Of a stretch of DNA of 6,557 nt, positions 1 through 5,642 are shown in pieces. The number at the start of each line of letters is the position of its first letter. The first letter of the stretch is position 1. The notes below the pieces were generated by a model. The model saw only the letters and a list, made by a program, of their open reading frames with translations, was not told where the DNA came from and made no database searches. The translations under genes and the position numbers were made by a program. Source of the stretch: OMOG01 sp041485845 (GTDB taxonomy: Bacteria; Acidobacteriota; Terriglobia; Bryobacterales; Bryobacteraceae); contig JBGPKH010000522.1 in the NCBI GenBank assembly GCA_041485845.1, positions 1 through 6,557 on the forward strand. The letters are read 5' to 3'.

Positions 1-716
1 CCTTTGCCGCGCTCACGCTGCACAAGATCGGCATGGTGAAGCAGCGGATTTTGGACCACGGTTACATTCTGCCGATGATCACATCGCGGGGTCCGCTGTG
101 CACCGCCGGGTTTGTCCGCAGCACGACGAACTTCATGATCGACCTGGTGGAAGACCCGGCGGGCGCTCACAAGCTGATCGACCTGTGCACTCGGGTGGTG
201 ATCGACTGGCTCAAGGCGCAGCACAAGGTGATGGTCGACACGGTGGAGAGCATTTTCATCCTGGACGACATCGTGGGCTTCATCAACGAAGATCACTACA
301 TGGAGTTCGCGCATCCCTATCTGAAACGCATCTGCGACGCCTTCCCCGAGGACTGGATCAAGGTCTACCACAACGACGCCGAGGTGGATGCGTGCCTCGA
401 CCATCTGCCGGACGCCGGCTTCCAGGTGCTCAACTGGGGCAAGCAGAAGGACATTCGCGAGGTGAAGCGGCGCGTAGGCGATCGCATGTGCCTCATGGGC
501 AATGTGAACCCGCTCGAAATCTGCGTGCGCGGCACGCCCGAGGAAGTTCGCGAAGCGACGCTCGACGTGCTCGAAGGCTCGGGCGGCGAGGGAGTGATTC
601 TGTCGGTGGGCGGCGGGGTGAGTCCGGGGATGCCGCGAGAGAACGTGGTGGCCATGCTGGAGGCGCTGGAAGTCTTCAATGCGGGCCGCCTGGCGGGACA
701 AGGGGTCGTGGCATGA
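1..716 (+). CDS. UroD-fold (MtaA/CmuA/MtvB-like) corrinoid methyltransferase, 5'-truncated
   Basis: The reading frame is open from the left edge (first full codon at 3) to TGA at 714-716, giving 237 visible codons. Family members have about 330-350 residues, so roughly the first 100 are missing. The visible part matches the C-terminal two-thirds of the uroporphyrinogen decarboxylase fold: the stretch around FILDDIVGF, then VYHNDAEVD (His codon at 369-371), LNWGKQKD, LMGNVNP, and a glycine-rich end SVGGGVSPGMP. In this superfamily, enzymes sitting next to corrinoid proteins move methyl groups between a substrate and cobalt, as in the MtvB O-demethylase, MtaA and CmuA. Thiol-methylating members (MtaA/MtbA) carry a His-x-Cys zinc motif plus a later Cys. 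Here the motif is His-Asn-Asp and the glycine-rich loop has no Cys, so I infer a donor-side enzyme (methyltransferase I) rather than a thiol-methylating one or a true haem-pathway HemE. It overlaps the corrinoid gene by 4 nt. The substrate is unknown. Confidence 0.85.
   Translation, partial: FAALTLHKIGMVKQRILDHGYILPMITSRGPLCTAGFVRSTTNFMIDLVEDPAGAHKLIDLCTRVVIDWLKAQHKVMVDTVESIFILDDIVGFINEDHYMEFAHPYLKRICDAFPEDWIKVYHNDAEVDACLDHLPDAGFQVLNWGKQKDIREVKRRVGDRMCLMGNVNPLEICVRGTPEEVREATLDVLEGSGGEGVILSVGGGVSPGMPRENVVAMLEALEVFNAGRLAGQGVVA
700..705 (+). promoter_or_regulatory. Ribosome binding site for the corrinoid protein gene
   Basis: AAGGGG lies 7 nt upstream of the ATG at 713, inside the end of the upstream methyltransferase gene. 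It is a good Shine-Dalgarno match and decides this start over any upstream codon in the same frame, where the reading frame stays open to the left as a shadow of gene 1. Confidence 0.6.
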
Positions 717-1414
717 TCGATTACGCACTGATGAATCAGTGCCTCTACGAGGGCAAGGCCAAGGAAGTCGAGCAGATGACCAAGGACGGTCTGGCCGAGG
801 GGCGGCCGGTCCAGGAGATTCTCAACGAAGGGCTCATTGCGGGCATGAGCGTGGTGGGCGAAGACTTCAAGCACAACGTGCTCTACGTGCCCGAGGTGCT
901 GATTGCGGCGCGCGCGATGAAGGCGGGAATGGCCGTGCTGAAGCCTCTGCTCAGCGCCAAGGACAGCACCACGAAGCGGGTCGGAGTCCTGCTGATGGGC
1001 ACGGTGCGCGGGGACCTGCACGATATCGGAAAGAACCTGGTTCTCATGATGGCCGAGGGCGCCGGTTTCGAGGTGTACGATATCGGCGTCGATCAGAGCG
1101 TCGAAAAGTTCATGGCGGCCGCGGCGAAGTGCAACCCGAACATCATCGGGATGAGCGCCCTGCTCACCACCACCATGACCTACATGAAGACGGTGATCGA
1201 CGGCTTCGCGGCGGCCGGCCTGGGTCACATCAAGATGGCCATCGGCGGCGCGCCGATCAGCCAGATGTTTGCGGACGAGATCGGCGCCGACGGCTACGGC
1301 GCCAACGCCTCCGCCGCGGTCGACCTGTTTCTGCGGCTGGCGGCTCAGAACAACGAAAATGGCAACGTACAAGATTCTGTACTGGCAGGAAGTGCCCTCT
1401 CAAATCAAGGCTGA
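713..1414 (+). CDS. Corrinoid (cobalamin-binding) methyl-carrier protein, MtbC/MtaC type
   Basis: A 233-residue protein with the two-domain layout of methyltransferase corrinoid proteins. Residues 1-85 form the helical cap domain (B12-binding 2 type, with LIAGMSVVGEDF and YVPEVLIAARAM). Residues 88-212 form the Rossmann-type B12 domain. The DLHDIG motif at 101-106 is the classic DxHxxG; His103 should be the lower axial cobalt ligand. GMSALLTTT (146-154) and IGGAP (177-181) are the usual nucleotide-tail contacts. The protein carries the methyl group between the UroD-like enzyme encoded just upstream (4-nt ATGA overlap) and an acceptor enzyme, probably the homocysteine methyltransferase encoded downstream. 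It acts in the cytoplasm. Residues after about 214 (QNNENGN onward) look like a non-conserved tail whose DNA also encodes the start of the next gene in another frame. The family assignment is firm; the methyl donor is inferred only from context. Confidence 0.95.
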   Translation: MIDYALMNQCLYEGKAKEVEQMTKDGLAEGRPVQEILNEGLIAGMSVVGEDFKHNVLYVPEVLIAARAMKAGMAVLKPLLSAKDSTTKRVGVLLMGTVRGDLHDIGKNLVLMMAEGAGFEVYDIGVDQSVEKFMAAAAKCNPNIIGMSALLTTTMTYMKTVIDGFAAAGLGHIKMAIGGAPISQMFADEIGADGYGANASAAVDLFLRLAAQNNENGNVQDSVLAGSALSNQG

Positions 1415-1613
1415 GGACGACGAGGACGAAGTCACCCTGCCGATGGGTCCGAAGTTCCTGGAGCGCATCGACCACCTGGCGGTACAGCGGGGACTTGCAG
1501 CGGGCGACGACTACCTGGCGCAGTGGCGATGGAGCGACGAGGAAGAGCGCGATGGCACGGCGCAGGAAGTGGCGGAGGCGGTGAAAGCGGAACTGGAGTC
1601 GAACGCTTCATGA
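1359..1613 (+). CDS. Small acidic PF13769-like ('virulence factor' family) protein
   Basis: An 84-residue protein starting MATYKILYWQEVPSQIKA. The frame is open upstream to an ATG at 1269, but the recognisable family N-terminus begins at 1359, so I use that start. This produces a 56-nt overlap with the corrinoid gene and leaves no clear ribosome binding site; translation may depend on coupling. Features are a lysine/aromatic N-terminal strand, an acidic patch AEDDEDEVT (18-26), the helix FLERIDHLAVQRGL, the motif DDYLAQWRWSDEEERDGTAQEV (split around W47 and W49), and a helical C-terminus. I recognise the pattern from memory as the Pfam 'virulence factor' domain PF13769, a label with little functional meaning. 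Similar proteins are, as I recall, found beside corrinoid methyltransferase genes, which fits here. A helper role in methyl transfer or corrinoid handling is inference from context. It could be tested as a partner of the B12 protein. Confidence 0.8.
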   Translation: MATYKILYWQEVPSQIKAEDDEDEVTLPMGPKFLERIDHLAVQRGLAAGDDYLAQWRWSDEEERDGTAQEVAEAVKAELESNAS

Positions 1614-1628
1614 CTCGCATCATTCTTC

Positions 1629-1717
1629 GTGGGGCAAGATTGCCCGCCCCACCGAGCGGCGCATCGAGCGGCGCCAGGCGGATTCACAATCCGCCGCAGG
1701 TTGCCAACCTGCCCCAC
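1629..1717 (+). repeat. 89-bp palindromic intergenic repeat with terminal inverted arms and three hairpins
   Basis: It occupies most of the only non-coding gap in the cluster (1614-1734). Its ends are perfect 8-bp inverted arms, GTGGGGCA at 1629-1636 and TGCCCCAC at 1710-1717. Inside are three potential hairpins: GTGGGGC/GCCCCAC (1629-1635 with 1646-1652), GGCGGATT/AATCCGCC (1677-1684 with 1688-1695, 3-nt loop) and GCAGGTT/AACCTGC (1696-1702 with 1706-1712, 3-nt loop). Between them is a tandem of CGAGCGGCGC (1653-1662 and 1665-1674, 12-bp period). There is no T-tract, so it is not a standard intrinsic terminator. It looks like a short dispersed palindromic element (REP/MITE-like). Its minus-strand translation contains GQVGNLRRIVNPP, a pattern I recall from spurious ORFs in Acidobacteriota and Planctomycetes genomes. 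Copy number cannot be judged from one window. Confidence 0.75.
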
Positions 1718-1734
1718 AAGCGGCGAAGAACTCA

Positions 1735-3327
1735 ATGCATAGTGGGACAATGCCTCTGACCCTCACCATCAACGGACTCGACACCCCGGCGCTCCCCGGC
1801 GCCACGCTCTTCGCGTGCGCCGAGAGCGTGGGCGTGCGCGTTCCGACCTCCTGCCAGATGCAGGGAAAATGCAAAGAGTGCATGGTCGAGGTCACGGAGG
1901 GGATGGACTGCCTCTCGCTCCCGACCGGCGAGGAGCGGCATCTCAGCGGGTCCTTCCGCCTGTCGTGCCGGACGCACATCGCGCGCGATGCCGGCCACAT
2001 CCGCTGCCACACGATGCGGCGCGGGCACATGCGCATCGAACGCGGCGCGGCGGGTTTGCCGGCCGGCAGTTGGAAACCGGAGCCGGGGCACGGCGCGATA
2101 CACGGCATCGCGATGGACCTCGGCACCACCACGGTCGTCCTGCGGCTCTTCGATCTGCGGACCGGGGAACTGCTCGCGGACGCCTCATTCGAGAACCCGC
2201 AGCGATTTGGCGGGTCCGACGTGATGGCGCGTATCCATTACGATTCGCAGCAGCCGGGGAAGCTGCTGCGGCGCACGCTGGCGGGCTACCTGACGCACGC
2301 CATCGAAGACTTCCCCGTGGATCCGCAGACGATCGGCGAGATGGTGGTGGTCGGCAATTCCACGATGCGCGATCTCTTCTTTCGGCAGAGCGTCTACTCG
2401 ATCGGCCAGAGCCCCTACCGGTCGATCACCGAGCTGCAGATGGCGGAGGGCAAGCGGACCACCACGAGCCTCCTCGAGACCGGGCGGCGATGCCTGCTGC
2501 CCATCCACCCGCAGGCTCGCGTCTACGGCGCGCCCATCGTCAGCGGCCACGTGGGCGCGGATGCGGCGGCCTGCATGCTGGCCGTGGACCTGGCTCACGA
2601 AGACCGCCTGGTCGCGATCATGGACATCGGCACCAACACCGAGCTGATCGTGGGCAACCGGCGCCGGATTCTCGCCGCGTCCTGCCCGGCGGGTCCGGCG
2701 TTCGAGGGCGGCGCGATCGCCTGCGGGATGCCGGCGTTGGATGGCGCGGTCGAAGACGTGGCGCTGGGCGACGACGGTACTTTCCGACTGAGCGTGATCG
2801 GCGGCGGCGTCCCCGAGGGTATCTGCGGGTCGGGCCTGGTGTCGCTGATGAGTGAGCTGCTGCGCACGGGCCGCATGAACGAGATGGGCCGCTTCGAGCA
2901 GGATGGGGACCGCATCGCGCTCGATGCCGGCATTTTCTTTTTGGAGAGCGACGTCAACGAACTGGCGCAGGCCAAAGGCGCCAACGTCGCCGGTCTGCAC
3001 GTGGTGTTCAGCAACTACGGCATCGACTTCGACGACATCGATGTATTCTATTTGGCCGGGGGCTTCGGGCGGAACCTCGGAGTGGGAGCATCCAAACGCA
3101 TCGGACTCATCCCCGACATTCCGGAATCGCGCATCGTGCAGGTAGGGAATGCCGCGATCGAGGGTGCATCGATGGCCCTCCTGTCCCACTCGAAGCGGGA
3201 GGAGATGGAAGCGCTGGTGCGCCGCGTGGAGCACTGCCGCCTGGAAACACATCCTCGTTTTTTTGATTTCTTTGTGGAAGGATGCCAGTTTAAACCGGTC
3301 GAGTCCATCCACGAGGTGGCGCGATGA
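1735..3327 (+). CDS. RACo-like corrinoid activation protein: [2Fe-2S] ferredoxin domain plus ASKHA ATPase (DUF4445)
   Basis: A 530-residue protein that reductively reactivates corrinoid proteins: ATP-dependent reduction of inactive Co(II) to Co(I) through its own iron-sulphur cluster. Residues about 6-95 form a ferredoxin-like domain with C40-x5-C46-x2-C49 and a distal C78, the [2Fe-2S] spacing. From about 122 onward is an actin/Hsp70-type fold: phosphate loop AMDLGTTTVV (126-135), NPQRFGGSDVMARIHY (154-169), VVVGNSTM (204-211), GHVGADAAA (271-279), second phosphate loop MDIGTNTELIVGN (296-308), CPAGPAFEGGAI (317-328), GICGSGL (362-368), SDVNELAQAKGA (405-416), YLAGGFGRNL (439-448) and GNAAIEGA (471-478). 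The conserved end EGCQFKP is present, so it is full length. Start: ATG at 1735 follows GAAGAA by 4 nt; an in-frame ATG at 1750 (MPLTLTING) fits family N-termini better and cannot be excluded. It follows the palindromic repeat and overlaps the next gene by 4 nt. The likely client is the corrinoid protein at 713-1414. Confidence 0.93.
   Translation: MHSGTMPLTLTINGLDTPALPGATLFACAESVGVRVPTSCQMQGKCKECMVEVTEGMDCLSLPTGEERHLSGSFRLSCRTHIARDAGHIRCHTMRRGHMRIERGAAGLPAGSWKPEPGHGAIHGIAMDLGTTTVVLRLFDLRTGELLADASFENPQRFGGSDVMARIHYDSQQPGKLLRRTLAGYLTHAIEDFPVDPQTIGEMVVVGNSTMRDLFFRQSVYSIGQSPYRSITELQMAEGKRTTTSLLETGRRCLLPIHPQARVYGAPIVSGHVGADAAACMLAVDLAHEDRLVAIMDIGTNTELIVGNRRRILAASCPAGPAFEGGAIACGMPALDGAVEDVALGDDGTFRLSVIGGGVPEGICGSGLVSLMSELLRTGRMNEMGRFEQDGDRIALDAGIFFLESDVNELAQAKGANVAGLHVVFSNYGIDFDDIDVFYLAGGFGRNLGVGASKRIGLIPDIPESRIVQVGNAAIEGASMALLSHSKREEMEALVRRVEHCRLETHPRFFDFFVEGCQFKPVESIHEVAR
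3313..3319 (+). promoter_or_regulatory. Ribosome binding site for the activation-domain protein gene
   Basis: GAGGTGG lies 4 nt before the ATG at 3324, within the last codons of the RACo-like gene. Together with the ATGA stop/start overlap it supports 3324 as the start and translational coupling to the upstream gene. Confidence 0.5.
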
Positions 3328-4427
3328 CGGTCCACGTCGAGCCCGCCGAATACCAGCGCCTGCTCGGCTATCCAAGGGGCGCGGTGTTGAGCGAACGCGC
3401 CTGCGAGCTGGCCTCGTGGGCCGGCGAGTGGTACTGGCGCAACGGCAATCCGTGGGCCTGCGAACGCCAGGCCGATCGCGGCGAGCTCCTGCCGTTTACC
3501 AGCGCCCGGCTACAACAGACGCTGGCGCGTTCGGAATCCCACAGCGTCTTTCTGGTGGCCGTGAGCGCCGGGCCCGAGCTCGAAGCGGAAGCGCAACGGC
3601 TCTGGCACGAGGACAAGCCCGACGAATATTTTTTCCTGGAAGTTTTCGGTTCGGCAGTGGTGGAGCACCTGATCACTACGACGGGAGCGCGATTGTGCGC
3701 GTGGGCCGAGGAACGCGCCATGGCGGTGCTTCCGCATTACAGTCCGGGGTATGGCGATTGGGACATCGCCGAGCAGCGGCGGCTCCTGGGACTGATCGGC
3801 GGCGCGCTTCCCGGCAAGCTCGAAGCGCTCGACTCCGGCGCGCTGCGTCCCAAGAAATCGCAATTGGCGGTTTTCGGACTGACGCGCGAGGTCGGCCGCG
3901 TGCGACGGCTCACCGATCTCGTGCCTTGCGAGAATTGCTCGTTCGGACCGTGCCAGTTCCGCCGCGCACCTTATCGCAACACGCCGCTGTATGCCACCAA
4001 TCCGAAGGCGCTGAAACGCTGGGCCGCGGAGCGGCTCTCGCTCGAAGCGCGCGCGGACGGCGCCATCCAAGCCCGCTTCCGTTACGACGGCGCCACCTGC
4101 ACCAACATGGGCCGCGCGCTGGCTTTCGAATACCGCGTGAAGCTCGGGCCGCGCGCGGAAGGCTACCCCATCCGCGAACAGCGCTGCGAGCCGGTTCCTG
4201 GCGACACAGGCCACGCCTGCATGTGCCAGTACATTGACAACCCTGCGAGCCTGTTGGCGGCTATCGAACGGGAAAAGCCTCTGCTCGGGCAGCCTCTGGA
4301 GGCCGTGCTTTCGTGGAAACGTCCGGCCAGCCCCGCCGGATGCTACTGCGACGTCGCGGCTCGCGATCACAAATGGGGGCTGGTGCTCGAAACGATTCAT
4401 TACGCCCTGGCGCATCGAAACTCATGA
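3324..4427 (+). CDS. MetH activation-domain-like protein with Cys-rich C-terminal half
   Basis: A 367-residue protein. Residues about 95-190 resemble the AdoMet-binding reactivation domain of cobalamin-dependent methionine synthase (PF02965): a helix around EVFGSAVVEHLI, the segment ERAMAVLPHYSPGYGDWDIAEQ (130-151, matching the RPAPGYP-type AdoMet loop of MetH), then LRPKKSQLAVFGLT (174-187). The N-terminal 90 residues fit an alpha/beta lead-in seen in stand-alone versions. The second half is unusual: C202-x2-C205-x4-C210 (CENCSFGPCQFRR), then C259, C288, C299-x-C301 and C340-x-C342. These nine cysteines could bind an Fe-S cluster or zinc. The expected role is reductive methylation or electron delivery to an oxidised corrinoid, alongside the RACo-like ATPase. 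It is flanked by 4-nt ATGA overlaps on both sides, so its stoichiometry is probably tied to those neighbours. The domain call is good; the function of the C-terminal half is not known to me. Confidence 0.8.
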   Translation: MTVHVEPAEYQRLLGYPRGAVLSERACELASWAGEWYWRNGNPWACERQADRGELLPFTSARLQQTLARSESHSVFLVAVSAGPELEAEAQRLWHEDKPDEYFFLEVFGSAVVEHLITTTGARLCAWAEERAMAVLPHYSPGYGDWDIAEQRRLLGLIGGALPGKLEALDSGALRPKKSQLAVFGLTREVGRVRRLTDLVPCENCSFGPCQFRRAPYRNTPLYATNPKALKRWAAERLSLEARADGAIQARFRYDGATCTNMGRALAFEYRVKLGPRAEGYPIREQRCEPVPGDTGHACMCQYIDNPASLLAAIEREKPLLGQPLEAVLSWKRPASPAGCYCDVAARDHKWGLVLETIHYALAHRNS

Positions 4428-5332
4428 AGCCTTTGCTCCACGCTCTCAAGGAACGGACCTTGCTCGGCGATGGCGCGATGGGCACGCAACTGATGCTCGC
4501 CGGCCTGGAGCAGGGCAACTGCGGCGAGGCGTGGAACCTCACGCATCCCGAGAGAGTTCGCGAGATTCAACGGCGTTACGCCGATGCCGGGTCCGATTGC
4601 ATCCTCACCAACACGTTTGGCGGCTCGCGGATCATGCTCAATCGCCACGGCAACGCCGGCAAAGCTGTCGCCATCAACCAGGCCGCGGTGGCTATTGCGC
4701 GCGAAGCCTTCGGCGGCCGCGCGGGCTACGTGATCGGCGACATCGGACCCTTCGGCGGACTGATGGAGCCCTACGGCGACTTCTCCGAGCAAGAAGTCCG
4801 CGAGGCTTTTCTCGAACAGGCGCGTGCTTTGGTTGAGGCCGGCGCGGACGCTATCATCATCGAAACGCAGACGTCGCTCGAAGAGCTGCTGTTGGGCATC
4901 GAGGCGGCGAAGGCGGCCGGGGCGGCCTGCGTCATCGGGTCGATGGCGTATGACGTGACCCTCGACGGCTCCACGTTTCGCACCATGATGGGTATCGACC
5001 CGGAGCGCGCCGCGCAGTTCATGCAGGAGCACGGCGCGGATATCGCGGCGTTGAACTGCGGTACCGGCATGGATATGGAGCACGCGCGGCAGGCTGTCGT
5101 CCGTTATCGCAAGGTCGCGAAACTGCCGGTGATGGTCCAGCCGAATGCCGGCCAGCCCAAGCTGGTGAACATGAAAGTGATCTACGACGAAACGCCGGAG
5201 CAGATGGTGCGAGGCGTCGCGCCGCTCGTGGAGGCGGGCGCGAACATCATCGGCGCATGCTGCGGCAGCACGCCGGAGCATATCCGCGCATTTCGCAACG
5301 CTATGGACTGCCATGAAAAGCAAACTGTGTGA
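4424..5332 (+). CDS. Homocysteine S-methyltransferase (BHMT / MetH N-terminal module family)
   Basis: A 302-residue zinc-dependent TIM-barrel enzyme. GDGAMGTQL (15-23) is the family N-terminal signature, followed by NLTHPERV (38-45), TNTFGGSR (62-69), GDIGPFGG (105-112), IIIETQTSLEE (144-154), ALNCGTG (209-215) and GACCGSTPEHI (277-287). The three zinc-ligand cysteines C212, C279 and C280 are all present, so it should be active in activating homocysteine thiolate. It has only the Hcy module, without the folate, B12 or activation modules of full MetH; those functions are encoded separately nearby (713-1414 and 3324-4427). I infer that it takes the methyl group from the corrinoid protein to form methionine, although a betaine- or S-methylmethionine-type donor cannot be ruled out from sequence. 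Start: ATG at 4424, in an ATGA overlap with the upstream stop, matches the family's N-terminus although the frame is open further upstream. No good Shine-Dalgarno is visible, which fits coupling. Confidence 0.92.
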   Translation: MKPLLHALKERTLLGDGAMGTQLMLAGLEQGNCGEAWNLTHPERVREIQRRYADAGSDCILTNTFGGSRIMLNRHGNAGKAVAINQAAVAIAREAFGGRAGYVIGDIGPFGGLMEPYGDFSEQEVREAFLEQARALVEAGADAIIIETQTSLEELLLGIEAAKAAGAACVIGSMAYDVTLDGSTFRTMMGIDPERAAQFMQEHGADIAALNCGTGMDMEHARQAVVRYRKVAKLPVMVQPNAGQPKLVNMKVIYDETPEQMVRGVAPLVEAGANIIGACCGSTPEHIRAFRNAMDCHEKQTV

Positions 5333-5642
5333 CCTGAACCCCATCGCCGCGGAGAAGCTGCCGCGATTTACCGACGACAAGTCGGGCATCGGCGTGCATT
5401 ACGTGGATGCCTACCTGAAGCCCATGAACACGAAGCTCGAGGACGGCACGCCCGTCAAGTGTAAACGGAAGGGCTTGAAGATCGTGCTCTCGGCGGGCGC
5501 CCACAAGGGAGAAGGGCTCGTGCGCCGGCTGGACGTCAGCCGGGATCCGATGGTCATGCTCGACGCCGCGTTGCAAGAGGCGGCCAAATCCGCCGGAATC
5601 GAATTGAGTGTAGAAGAAAATGCGATCTTCATTACGCTTTGA
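5313..5642 (+). CDS. Conserved-looking hypothetical protein, 109 aa
   Basis: I do not recognise this protein. It starts at ATG 5313, overlapping the homocysteine methyltransferase gene by 20 nt, and ends inside the signal-peptide region of the GH67 gene (23-nt overlap). It is soluble, with no signal peptide or membrane segment. The N-terminus (LNPIAAEKLPRFTDDKSGIGVHYVDAYL, residues 8-35) is followed by a basic stretch VKCKRKGLK (48-56), a glycine-rich turn SAGAHKGEGLVRRLDVS (60-76), a helix DPMVMLDAALQEAAKSAG (78-95) and a final beta strand NAIFITL. The layout suggests a small alpha/beta domain. There are two cysteines (C6, C50) with no metal motif. Its codon use matches the neighbours and its position between two real genes with overlaps on both sides argues that it is translated. 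A helper role for the methyltransferase system or for sugar-acid handling is only guilt by association. Confidence 0.7.
   Translation: MKSKLCDLNPIAAEKLPRFTDDKSGIGVHYVDAYLKPMNTKLEDGTPVKCKRKGLKIVLSAGAHKGEGLVRRLDVSRDPMVMLDAALQEAAKSAGIELSVEENAIFITL

Noticed and set aside
1..716. Haem-biosynthesis uroporphyrinogen decarboxylase (HemE)
   Set aside because: The fold is shared, but the neighbours are corrinoid methyltransferase components and no haem genes are present; a methyltransferase of the MtaA/CmuA/MtvB group is far more likely.
365..1372. 335-codon open frame on the minus strand
   Set aside because: It lies antisense to the UroD-like and corrinoid genes, both with clear family motifs; its translation is low-complexity His/Arg/Ala-rich, typical of GC-rich shadow frames.
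1629..1717. Intrinsic terminator between the small protein and RACo-like genes
   Set aside because: Stable GC hairpins are present but no U-tract follows any of them, and the downstream gene belongs functionally to the same unit.
1610..1759. Possible 49-aa protein starting at an ATGA overlap after the PF13769-like gene
   Set aside because: Most of it translates the palindromic repeat, and it runs past the start of the RACo-like gene with no plausible fold. I treat the ATGA as a possible relic, not a gene.
2185..3375. 396-codon open frame on the minus strand
   Set aside because: It is antisense to the RACo-like gene, with no recognisable domain and biased Arg/His/Asp composition; a shadow frame.
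3510..4415. 301-codon open frame on the minus strand
   Set aside because: It is antisense to the activation-domain gene; Arg/Ala/His-rich translation without domain features.
4400..5389. 329-codon open frame on the minus strand
   Set aside because: It is antisense to the homocysteine methyltransferase gene, whose zinc ligands and signatures are intact; no motif in the reverse frame.
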